Part shown: one piece after another, positions 9,492 through 17,836 of the stretch
Layout: each line of letters opens with the position of its first letter
Numbering within the stretch: the stretch's first letter is position 1
Source: Saprospiraceae bacterium
GTDB taxonomy: Bacteria; Bacteroidota; Bacteroidia; Chitinophagales; Saprospiraceae
Direction: 5' to 3'
Assembly (NCBI GenBank): GCA_026985735.1
Contig: JALSPW010000193.1
Coordinates: forward strand, 1 to 34,681
Length of the DNA stretch: 34,681 nucleotides
Notes under the pieces: model-generated
What the model saw: only the letters and a program-made list of their open reading frames with translations
What the model was told of the DNA's origin: nothing
Databases searched by the model: none
Program-made: the position numbers and the translations under genes

Positions 9492-11159
9492 ATGTATAAT
9501 AAAGTGATTTTTTCTATGGAGGGAGTAAGTAAGATATACCCTCCCAATAAACAAGTTTTAAAAAATATCTGGCTTTCCTTTTATTATGGTGCAAAAATCG
9601 GAGTACTAGGACTAAACGGAGCAGGAAAATCCAGTTTGTTAAAAATAATAGCCGGACTTGATGATCAATATCAGGGACGTGTAACATTTGATAAAGAATA
9701 TAAAATAGGTTATTTGCCTCAAGAACCTGTGTTGGATGAGGACAAAACCGTAAAAGAAATAGTACAGGAAGGCGTAAGTGAAATTGTGGATATTGTAAAG
9801 GAATATGAAGAAGTTTCAGCAAAATTGGCAGAACCCATGTCCGATGATGAGATGATGAAAGTGATAGAACATCAAGGTGAATTGTTGGAAAAAATGGATC
9901 ACTACAATGCTTGGGAATTGGATCATACCTTGGAATTGGCTATGGATGCTTTGCGATGTCCTCCGGATGATACTAAAGTTTCCGTTTTGTCAGGAGGGGA
10001 ACGAAGAAGGGTTGCGCTTACAAGGTTACTATTGAGCAAACCAGATATTCTGCTCCTGGATGAACCGACCAATCATCTTGATGCAGAGAGTGTAAATTGG
10101 CTGGAGCAATTTTTAAAATCTTTTCCGGGTACTGTCATAGCGGTAACTCATGACAGATACTTTCTTGATAATGTTGCAGGTTGGATATTGGAACTGGACA
10201 GAGGAGAAGGTATTCCCTGGGAAGGGAATTACAGTTCTTGGTTGGAGCAGAAAGCCAAGCGCCTTGCAAATGAAGAAAAAGCCGAATCAAAGAGACAAAA
10301 AATATTAAAGCGTGAACTTGACTGGGTAAGAATGTCTCCCAAAGCACGTCAGGCTAAAGGAAAAGCAAGGTTGAATGCTTATGAATCTTTAAGCAATGCT
10401 GAAGTAAAAGAAAAAGAAGCAAAATTGGAATTGTATATTCCTCCGGGCCCTAGACTTGGTGATGTGGTTATTGAATTTAATAATGTCAAAAAAGGATTTG
10501 GTAATAGATTGCTGATTGATAATCTCAATTTTAATGTTCCTAAAAATGCTATTGTTGGAATTATAGGACCGAACGGAGTCGGAAAATCAACCTTGTTCAG
10601 AATGATAATGAATGAAGAAAAACCCGATGAAGGTAATATCGAAATCGGTAGTACGGTTCAATTGGCCTATGTTGATCAGACACACAAAGATTTACTTCCG
10701 GATAAAACAGTATATGAAGTGATTAGTCAGGGTAATGAATTTATAAATATCGGAAATAGAGAAATCAATGCAAGAGCATATTTGAGCAAATTTAATTTTT
10801 CTGGAAGTGATCAACAAAAGAAAATAGCCGTTTTATCCGGAGGGGAAAGAAACAGACTTCATTTGGCAATGACCCTTAAACAAGGAGCCAATGTAGTATT
10901 GCTTGATGAACCTACCAATGACATTGATGTCAATACCCTGAGAGCTTTGGAAGAAGCTATTGAGAATTTTGCAGGATGTGTTTTGGTTGTTTCCCATGAC
11001 AGGTGGTTTATTGACAGGCTGGCAACTCATATTCTTTCTTTTGAAGATGATGGTAAACAAATCTTCTTTGAAGGCAATTTCTCGGATTTTGAAGAGAAAA
11101 AGAAAGAAAGATTGGGGGATATCACACCAAGGAGGCCAAGATTTAAAAGTTTGTTGTAA
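9492..11159 (+). CDS. ettA: ABC-F ATPase EttA (energy-dependent translational throttle)
   Basis: The 555-aa protein, the same length as E. coli EttA, contains two ABC ATPase domains and no membrane segments. First domain: Walker A GLNGAGKSS, signature LSGGERRRVAL, Walker B LLLDEPTNHLD. Second domain: Walker A GPNGVGKST, signature LSGGERNRLHL, Walker B VLLDEPTNDID. Between them is the basic helical linker typical of ABC-F proteins. The arm region following the first Walker A (KIGYLPQEP onward) and the IPPGPRLGD segment match EttA rather than other ABC-F groups. EttA binds the ribosomal E site and gates the first elongation step according to ATP/ADP ratio. It ends the secA-deoC-ettA block. Confidence 0.93.
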   Translation: MYNKVIFSMEGVSKIYPPNKQVLKNIWLSFYYGAKIGVLGLNGAGKSSLLKIIAGLDDQYQGRVTFDKEYKIGYLPQEPVLDEDKTVKEIVQEGVSEIVDIVKEYEEVSAKLAEPMSDDEMMKVIEHQGELLEKMDHYNAWELDHTLELAMDALRCPPDDTKVSVLSGGERRRVALTRLLLSKPDILLLDEPTNHLDAESVNWLEQFLKSFPGTVIAVTHDRYFLDNVAGWILELDRGEGIPWEGNYSSWLEQKAKRLANEEKAESKRQKILKRELDWVRMSPKARQAKGKARLNAYESLSNAEVKEKEAKLELYIPPGPRLGDVVIEFNNVKKGFGNRLLIDNLNFNVPKNAIVGIIGPNGVGKSTLFRMIMNEEKPDEGNIEIGSTVQLAYVDQTHKDLLPDKTVYEVISQGNEFINIGNREINARAYLSKFNFSGSDQQKKIAVLSGGERNRLHLAMTLKQGANVVLLDEPTNDIDVNTLRALEEAIENFAGCVLVVSHDRWFIDRLATHILSFEDDGKQIFFEGNFSDFEEKKKERLGDITPRRPRFKSLL

Positions 11160-11170
11160 CTATGTGTTTA

Positions 11171-11213
11171 TCTATAAAATGCTTGATTTTTTAAATTTAA
11201 ATGATTTTATAGA
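11171..11213. terminator. Possible bidirectional terminator hairpin
   Basis: TCTATAAAAT (11171-11180) and ATTTTATAGA (11204-11213) are perfect 10-bp inverted arms, lying 11 bp after the ettA stop and 14 bp beyond the end of the convergent T9SS gene. The loop is 23 nt and contains a T run. Arms are AT-rich, so stability is modest. Confidence 0.4.
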
Positions 11214-11226
11214 CAGACATTTTTTA

Positions 11227-13965
11227 TTATCTATATTTGATTTTTATAAATTTCCCGCTCTTCGTGTGATCCATATCTATACTATTTATAAAATACAGTC
11301 CGGCAGGTAAGTTTTTTATATCTATTTTGGTTGTTGTGACATCTTTAACTGCTCTAATTACCATACCGTGGATATTTATGATTTTATAATTATTAATAGG
11401 ATTTGCCAGATTGATATAATCATAGCAGGGATTAGGATAAATTTCTATTTTTCCTATGGTAGGTTCTTTTTGTGTTTGATTTGAATTTAATAAGTTTTTT
11501 ATATTTTCAACATAAATCTGTCCTCCATAAGTATCATTGCTTGCCAAACAATATATATTATCCTTTACAATTCTTACTTCATCAAGCCAAATACTGTCTT
11601 CACAAGTAAAATAATCGTTAAGTTTTCTTTTTCGTCGATCATAAAAAATCAAAGATTGATACCCTTTATAATTATAACTTAGGTATATATTTTGATCATT
11701 TGAAATACTTATTAGAGGATAGTATTCAAAATAATTCATAAAATAATATTTAAACGGAATTGTTTCTATTTGCTCCAAATTATTATTTGTTATCACTATT
11801 TTGTCATTTATCAGAAAGTGAATCTCATTATCTCCTATCGAAAACAATTTGGCGCCGGATGTAAATTCTCTCTTATATTCCATGTTATTATTTAAATTAT
11901 ATACGTATATTATTTTATCTTCATTGTTGGAAATAATAAGCTGATTATTGAAAATGTTTACATTATCACTATGCTGTAGTGTATCTTTTGGGAATGGCTC
12001 TATTATATTAATTGTTTTTAAATTTCTATCATAAATTAAATAATGCCTGATTTTATTCATAATAAACGGTTTTGTAAAATATCTTTTATCTGGGGAAGTG
12101 TATATTTGTAATTCCGTCAAGGAAGAATCTCCTTCATAAATGATATTTGTTTCAAAACCGTTGTGGTAATAAATATTATTGTTTTTTAGAAAGACAAATT
12201 CATTGTTTATTATGTGTTTTATCCTATGTGATATTTCATTTGTATATTTTGTATAACTTAAGTTATCCAGTGATACTTTGTATATTATATCATTGACTTC
12301 AGAATAGAAATAATTATTTGTATTAAAAAAATGATGATTAAATAGCTCTTTTTGGAATTCCGATAATTCAATTTTTTGATTATTTTCAGTGTTTATTACT
12401 ATTGTATTGTGTCCGCCGAATATTCTGAGTACTATATATTTATTTAACTTAAATATTTTATATTCATTTTTTGGTAAAATGATATTGCTGGCCAATATTG
12501 TTTCCATATTGGATTCTATATTATAGCAATTCAGATTTACAGTCGTATTATTGCTATCGGCAAAATCACTATTAAGGTTTAAATAATATATTTTGTTTTT
12601 TACTATTATTATTGGTTCTGTTTTTTTATCTTTAAATTTAAAAAAGTCAATATTATCATTTTCCGTTTCATCAATAATCTGTATGTCTGATGATTCGGTA
12701 TGTTGCGTAAAAAATATAAAATCGGATGATACATTCATTCTACTATTAAAACCTGCATTCTTATTTATGATGTAATTTGAAGTTTCGATGAAATTATCAC
12801 CAAATTGATACTTGTATAAACCATAACCTGTTTCATGATTGAATAAATAAAAATAATATTCACTACCGGATTTAAAGATTTTGTGAATATTTTTTTCAAA
12901 AGGGATATTGAATTGTTTTATTTCACCGGATTTTGTATTCAAAACTTCAAAATTGTGTCCCCAAGCATTTGCATTTCTCATAAATACCAGAGTGTCAATA
13001 GTATTGAAAATCGATATTGTATCGGAAATCAAATATATAGTATTGGTATTGCAATTGTAATAAGTTGCTTTATTTTCAATATTGAAAAAAAGTTTGTTGT
13101 TGCTATAAAAGACTTTTGCAAAATCAAAATATTTTTCAAAATTATATAAATTGGTTAATGAATAATCCGGTAAAGAGTAGGTTTTAATAAAATTTTTAGC
13201 ATTATTTTTTCCTAAAATACTTAATCTGTTATTGCCGGTTTGTATGATTTTATAAATATGGGATAATCCGTTTATACTTAATTTTATTTCATCGTTTTTA
13301 TCAATTGTGTATAGAACTCCCGAGCTGTCTTGTAAATATAGTAAATTATTGAGGCATTGGTTGAATTTTATTGGTTTTATATTCACCGAGGTACTTATTT
13401 TGTCTTCAAATTTTCTTTTGTATAGATATCTAAAGTGATCTTTTTCGATAATCGAATAGTAATTATTATGTGACCGGTACAAATATGATCCTTTGATAGC
13501 TGGCACAAATTTATTTAGTGTCAAATCATAAGCAAAATTATTATAATAACCAAATAAAATAATGTCTTTGCGCATTTTGATGTTTTCGGTTATACTATTA
13601 AAAGAAAATCCATTAGGATAAGATTTTGTTATTGTTTTTATATTTATAAAATCAAAAAAGGAAATACTGTCTCTATAAATTGTAATGATAAAACTATCTT
13701 TTTGCAATACTGAAATAAATCTGTCATTGCAACGGTCTAAATTTATTTTATTTATAAATTTTTTCTCATTATTATCGTATTTATATATTTCAAGTTGGTA
13801 GTTATAATTAAGAAAACAATGGTACAATTTACCATTTAGAGTAGAAATCTTATCATATGGGGAACGAAAACCATAATTTTTTAAGTTTGTTAATCTTGTA
13901 AAACTTTGTGAATGCAATACGGATGCAAAAAATAAAATAAACAAAAGATTTTGAGTTCTCATCAT
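11227..13965 (-). CDS. Large secreted protein with T9SS type-A sorting domain
   Basis: The 912-aa protein has a signal peptide (LLFILFFASVLHSQS) and a C-terminal type-A T9SS sorting domain of about 70 residues. That domain starts at IEIYPNPCYDYINL and includes NYKIINIHGMVI and the LPAGLYFI strand. The region between (about 25-840) is rich in short beta-strand stretches with aromatic, Asn and Asp residues, compatible with a beta-propeller or repetitive beta structure. No catalytic motif or known domain is recognised. It is probably exported across the outer membrane and surface-attached or released. Two consecutive ATGs (13965, 13962) are possible starts. It is downstream of the RNase II-like gene on the same strand with a 99-bp gap. 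Confidence 0.85.
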   Translation of the reverse strand: MMRTQNLLFILFFASVLHSQSFTRLTNLKNYGFRSPYDKISTLNGKLYHCFLNYNYQLEIYKYDNNEKKFINKINLDRCNDRFISVLQKDSFIITIYRDSISFFDFINIKTITKSYPNGFSFNSITENIKMRKDIILFGYYNNFAYDLTLNKFVPAIKGSYLYRSHNNYYSIIEKDHFRYLYKRKFEDKISTSVNIKPIKFNQCLNNLLYLQDSSGVLYTIDKNDEIKLSINGLSHIYKIIQTGNNRLSILGKNNAKNFIKTYSLPDYSLTNLYNFEKYFDFAKVFYSNNKLFFNIENKATYYNCNTNTIYLISDTISIFNTIDTLVFMRNANAWGHNFEVLNTKSGEIKQFNIPFEKNIHKIFKSGSEYYFYLFNHETGYGLYKYQFGDNFIETSNYIINKNAGFNSRMNVSSDFIFFTQHTESSDIQIIDETENDNIDFFKFKDKKTEPIIIVKNKIYYLNLNSDFADSNNTTVNLNCYNIESNMETILASNIILPKNEYKIFKLNKYIVLRIFGGHNTIVINTENNQKIELSEFQKELFNHHFFNTNNYFYSEVNDIIYKVSLDNLSYTKYTNEISHRIKHIINNEFVFLKNNNIYYHNGFETNIIYEGDSSLTELQIYTSPDKRYFTKPFIMNKIRHYLIYDRNLKTINIIEPFPKDTLQHSDNVNIFNNQLIISNNEDKIIYVYNLNNNMEYKREFTSGAKLFSIGDNEIHFLINDKIVITNNNLEQIETIPFKYYFMNYFEYYPLISISNDQNIYLSYNYKGYQSLIFYDRRKRKLNDYFTCEDSIWLDEVRIVKDNIYCLASNDTYGGQIYVENIKNLLNSNQTQKEPTIGKIEIYPNPCYDYINLANPINNYKIINIHGMVIRAVKDVTTTKIDIKNLPAGLYFINSIDMDHTKSGKFIKIKYR

Positions 13966-14064
13966 AATAAAATTTAAATGATTTTAATAACAGACAATAT
14001 GTAATGGTTGTTATAAATCTAAACGTAGAAAATTAAAATTTGTAGATCAACAGATGAGAATATT
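13966..14064 (-). promoter_or_regulatory. Upstream region of the T9SS cargo gene
   Basis: In the 99-bp gap a minus-strand TACGTTTA resembles the TAnnTTTG -7 box with one mismatch. No hairpin terminator for the preceding RNase gene was recognised. Confidence 0.2.
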
Positions 14065-16233
14065 TTATTGCTCAATCATACCGGTTATTTTTTTCCACAT
14101 ATCAAAAGCAGCTTTATGTTTAGCTACCTTTTTGGTTTTTCCATATCCGGTAGTTTCTATTAGTATGTCATTCCATAATATTGCAGAACAAGTACATTGG
14201 AATCTATCATAATTGTGTATAGCAGAACGCACAAATGAATATTCCGGTTTCTTAACACTTTTTTTTTCTAATAAAGTATTTAGCATACCTATATAGTTTG
14301 TTGTTCGCGATTCTGTTTTAGGTTTTTTCTTATGTTGCTTTTTTTCAACCGGAAGATATGATATTTTTGATAATAGATCGGCTGCTGCCAATTGTTTTGC
14401 CGTTTTCTTATTTGCTTCTTTTATTTCTTTAGATAAATAAACTATATTGTTGATAGTGATTTTAGCTATGGCATAAAATACAGGTTGATGTTCCATGCCT
14501 GATTTATTAAAAATAAATTCAGGGTTTTCCCATCTGTTTTCCTGACATAATTCATATAAAATGCCAATATGGTTTATTTCCCGACTTGCTATTTTATTCT
14601 TATCTTTTTCAATATTTGTTTTTATGAAATTTTCATCTTTATTATGTATTTTGGTTGAAAGATTTATTATTGATTCATTTATTTGAATTTCGTGTAAATT
14701 TATTTTGATATTTGTTATTAAGGATATAAGAATTAAATTTGCATATAACCTTGATGCTTTTTTATTTTTGAAAAAAAGGCATTTTTTGTCAATGGAGTTT
14801 GACGAAATGGATTGACCGTTTAAGTTTATAGTAGCATTTGATTGAAAAACCGGTATATGTTTGATATTTGTTTTTATTGTAGTATATTCGGGTTTATTCC
14901 AACTAAATTTTTGATTTGCCAAAGTAAATATACTTATAGTATGATGAGGATGTTTTATCAGATATCTGAATATTTTATTTTTAAATGTTTGCCATTTATC
15001 TGGGTTATTTGAATTTAGCAAGATAATAAATATCTCTTTGACACTTATTTTATTTTTATTCAGACGGGATTCAAGTAATAGCTGTAAATTTTTAGGGAGT
15101 ATGTTTTCTTCAATGGCAGTTTTTATCAATCGGTAATAATTTTTATCTTTTAAATTTAAAAAGTTCTCGTCATTCAATCGTTCCAAATAGAAATTGTGTG
15201 CTTGTTGTTTAAAAAAGGATTCTTTTTTATTTTTTATTGACAAAGCGATATTGTTGATATGATTTCCTATTTCTTCTAGATTACTAAATGAATAAGGAAG
15301 ATTTTTATTTGATATATAGTAACTAAGTTGTTGCACATTTATAAAATCTGCATATCTTCTAATGGGCGAGGTGAAATGTAAATAAGCTGGCAAATTTAAT
15401 GAAAAATGACCTTCTACAACTGGAGAATATTGTGCTTTGTTAAAGATCAAAGTAAACTTTCTAACCAAAGTTTCAATTCTGTTTAAGTCTCTGATGTTAA
15501 TGACGTTATTCACATCTTCGATAAGTTTTTTTCTATTGGGAGCAATAACTTTTGAAGTATGATTTCGATATAGACCATAAATATTTTTATTTGCAAAGAA
15601 TTTTGCTATTATACTGTTAACAAGAATCATAAATTCCTGTACAATGATATGCGAATTGAATCTTTCGTCAGGAGATAGCATTCTGATAATTCCTTCTTCC
15701 GATGTAGTCAGTTTATGTCTTAAGCTATATATTGTAATGGCCCCTTCTATCCTTCTTTTTTGAAATAAATTTTGGGCTATTTCATGGCATTTAAGTATCA
15801 TGTTATTATATTGATGATTCGGAGATTTCATGATTTGATCAGCTTGTTCATAACTGAGTTTTGCTATATTTCTGATGATTGTTTTTCTGATAACTGGAGT
15901 TTTGGTCTCTCCCATAGAATTTATAGGTATGGATATAGTGATAGCAGGTCTGTCTTTATTGTACAATAAACTTAATGAGCCTTCCGAATATCTGCGAGGA
16001 AGCATCGGTTTGTTCCGATTTTTAAAGTATTCGGTAAAACATCGTTTTTTTGCTATGATATCAATTTTTGAATCCGGTATAACTAAAGCACTAACATCAG
16101 CAATTGATATATGCAAAATATAAGCTTCATTATCTTTTTCTAACCAGAATGCATCATCGAGATCAACTGAATTGGAACTGTCAATCGTAATTCCGATTAC
16201 TTTTTCTCTTCCTTTTGTGATAATTTTATTCAT
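14065..16233 (-). CDS. RNase II-family (RNB) exoribonuclease fused to dsRNA-binding domains
   Basis: The 722-aa protein starts directly with an RNB catalytic domain (about 8-350). TIDSSNSVDLDDA supplies the four metal-binding aspartates (D18, D24, D26, D27), and HISIADVS, MLPRRYSEGSLSLL, LYRNH and HFTSPIRRYADFIN (~286-299) are all intact. No cold-shock domains precede it: a stop (TAA) lies in frame two codons before the ATG. No S1 domain follows. Instead there are dsRBD-like segments: a degenerate one at ~433-506 (FSWNKPEY, then KNKKASRLYANL), a clear one at ~553-624 (NRWENPEF, then NKKTAKQLAAADLL) and another at ~645-717 (VKKPEYSF, then TKKVAKHKAAFDMW). A basic linker joins the last two. 3'-5' degradation of structured or double-stranded RNA is inferred. 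A hairpin repeat lies just upstream. Confidence 0.9.
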   Translation of the reverse strand: MNKIITKGREKVIGITIDSSNSVDLDDAFWLEKDNEAYILHISIADVSALVIPDSKIDIIAKKRCFTEYFKNRNKPMLPRRYSEGSLSLLYNKDRPAITISIPINSMGETKTPVIRKTIIRNIAKLSYEQADQIMKSPNHQYNNMILKCHEIAQNLFQKRRIEGAITIYSLRHKLTTSEEGIIRMLSPDERFNSHIIVQEFMILVNSIIAKFFANKNIYGLYRNHTSKVIAPNRKKLIEDVNNVINIRDLNRIETLVRKFTLIFNKAQYSPVVEGHFSLNLPAYLHFTSPIRRYADFINVQQLSYYISNKNLPYSFSNLEEIGNHINNIALSIKNKKESFFKQQAHNFYLERLNDENFLNLKDKNYYRLIKTAIEENILPKNLQLLLESRLNKNKISVKEIFIILLNSNNPDKWQTFKNKIFRYLIKHPHHTISIFTLANQKFSWNKPEYTTIKTNIKHIPVFQSNATINLNGQSISSNSIDKKCLFFKNKKASRLYANLILISLITNIKINLHEIQINESIINLSTKIHNKDENFIKTNIEKDKNKIASREINHIGILYELCQENRWENPEFIFNKSGMEHQPVFYAIAKITINNIVYLSKEIKEANKKTAKQLAAADLLSKISYLPVEKKQHKKKPKTESRTTNYIGMLNTLLEKKSVKKPEYSFVRSAIHNYDRFQCTCSAILWNDILIETTGYGKTKKVAKHKAAFDMWKKITGMIEQ

Positions 16234-16270
16234 GGATTACTATTTTCAGTCTATAATAAAAACTTGTTTC

Positions 16271-16428
16271 GTAACTACTTAGGTAGAATCATTTTGGTTG
16301 AAAAAATTCTTTTTGCGCAAAAGTACAGCAATATTTTTTGAAATAGCGCCACTATTTCTTCAATGTGTTCGACCCTTTTGGTAAAAAAAGTTTTTTATAT
16401 CTCAAAAGCACTCTACATGAGTAATTAT
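16271..16428. repeat. Dispersed hairpin repeat (MITE-like), copy 1
   Basis: This 158-bp intergenic element shares three blocks with 30840-30980. The left end (GTAACTACTTAGGTAGAATC...) matches 23 of 26 bp, the centre (16336-16363, TTTTGAAATAGCGCCACTAT...) 25 of 28, and the right end (CTCAAAAGCACTCTA...) 23 of 28 by my count. The ends are imperfect inverted repeats of each other (~26 bp). The centre has its own small hairpin, GAAATAG-CGCCA-CTATTTC. No coding potential. It lies between the OmpA-family gene and the RNB-dsRBD gene, both on the minus strand. Confidence 0.75.
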
Positions 16429-16464
16429 TGGTTTTTATCTCATAAATTTATAGACAAATATTTA

Positions 16465-17685
16465 TCACCTTACTTTTAGTATTTTTATTTCAACTCTTTG
16501 GTTTTTTCTTTTTCCCCAAAGAGTTTTATTAGAGGCGATAGGTTTTGTTTTTCCATAGCCTTTATATTTTATCCGGTACTTCGGAATACCTTTTTTATAC
16601 AAATACTCGGCTACATTTTTTGCTCTCTCTGTCGAAAGTCTGTTGCAATAGTCATCATACGGAACTCCATTTGTATGTCCGCCGATTTCAATAATCACAT
16701 TAGGATTTTCTTTTAGAAAAGTATAAATTTCATCTAAAACAGCATAGGATTCCGGCTTAATATTGCTGCTGTCAGCTTTGAAATACAGATTTTCAATTTT
16801 AATTATTTGCCCGGTGGAAATTTTATTTTTATCAAGTTTTTTTAATATTTTTTCTTTTTTGGGTAAATTTTCTTTTGGTTTTACAGTAATTTTTTTATCT
16901 TCATGGGGTTTATTTCCGGTTTTAGATTTGTCGCTATCTTTATTATCGACTTTTTTATGGGTTTTAGTATTTTTCTTTACAGGTTTAGTGGTTTTTATAT
17001 CAACCTTTGCCAATAATTCTTCTCCGGGACAAGGTATTTCTATTATATCACCGGCATTATCCAAAAGGATATTTCCATTATAAGGATTTAAAACAGGAGT
17101 TTTATAAAATGCTTCAAGCATAATGTAGTAATAATTTCTATTCGGTTTAAACCGGAAAGTATATTTTTTCCAAACGGTATTTTTCACACGTCCTGACTGA
17201 GCCAGAAGTTGAGTTTTTTTACATCTTGAAGTACTACCCCAAATTCTTAATTTTGCGGGAGTATTAAAATTTTGGTGAGTGGAATCATTAGGATCGACTG
17301 CACTATAATATTTTTCTGATCTTGCCAGATAAATACTGAATTCATAGCATTTTCCTTTGAGTAAGGGTTGTGGCAATTGTTGTGAAACCATTTCCCAGCT
17401 TTCTCTTTTCCCTCTTGTGACCATTCCCAGAAAGGTATGTCCATCTTGTGGTTTTCTGTTTACGTCAAAAAAATCGGTATTGTCTCCATGTATATCAGGA
17501 GGTGTTTCATTGTAAAAATAATAAGGAGCACAGTCTTGCCATCCCGGTAAAAAAAATAGATCGTTAGTTCCGGGTTTTGGAATACTTTCAAAAGAAGGAT
17601 TGATTAAATGTATTATCTGTCCTTGACCGGAAGTCATAGATATATTCAAAAATAAACCTACAAATAATACACAAAACTTTTTCAT
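16465..17685 (-). CDS. OmpA-family protein with N-terminal carbohydrate-binding-like domain
   Basis: The 406-aa protein has a signal peptide (~1-20) and an N-terminal domain (~25-218) beginning INPSFESIPKPG, with GWQDC and conserved Trp and Tyr. That pattern resembles jelly-roll galactose-binding-like modules of Bacteroidota envelope proteins. A lysine-rich, low-complexity linker (~228-290) follows, then an OmpA peptidoglycan-binding domain (~292-406). The OmpA domain includes LYFKADSSNIKPES, IEIGGHTNG, NRLSTERAKNVAEYL and the C-terminal GKRKNQRVEI. No lipobox cysteine or barrel is visible, so it is probably periplasmic or peripherally attached and tethered to peptidoglycan. The N-terminal ligand is unknown. 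Confidence 0.88.
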   Translation of the reverse strand: MKKFCVLFVGLFLNISMTSGQGQIIHLINPSFESIPKPGTNDLFFLPGWQDCAPYYFYNETPPDIHGDNTDFFDVNRKPQDGHTFLGMVTRGKRESWEMVSQQLPQPLLKGKCYEFSIYLARSEKYYSAVDPNDSTHQNFNTPAKLRIWGSTSRCKKTQLLAQSGRVKNTVWKKYTFRFKPNRNYYYIMLEAFYKTPVLNPYNGNILLDNAGDIIEIPCPGEELLAKVDIKTTKPVKKNTKTHKKVDNKDSDKSKTGNKPHEDKKITVKPKENLPKKEKILKKLDKNKISTGQIIKIENLYFKADSSNIKPESYAVLDEIYTFLKENPNVIIEIGGHTNGVPYDDYCNRLSTERAKNVAEYLYKKGIPKYRIKYKGYGKTKPIASNKTLWGKRKNQRVEIKILKVR

Positions 17686-17836
17686 ATTTGATTAATGTTT
17701 TCAAAAAGATATAACTAAGTTTAACTATAATTTCGTATAATAAACGATAAAAATATTTATTATTTTAAGCATTATTACTTCTTATTTGTTTTAAGATTAT
17801 AAATTTACATTATTTTAACAAAAATGTATTAAAACA
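17686..17836. promoter_or_regulatory. Divergent intergenic region (OmpA-family / EEP nuclease)
   Basis: 151 bp of AT-rich sequence between divergent starts. On the plus strand TAAATTTA (near 17800) is a one-mismatch -7 box about 30 bp before the nuclease ATG. No convincing palindrome or RNA gene was found. Confidence 0.2.

Noticed and set aside
10960-11310. 116-aa plus-strand ORF overlapping the ettA end
   Set aside because: Out-of-frame with ettA and extends into the hairpin and the opposite-strand T9SS gene; no protein features.
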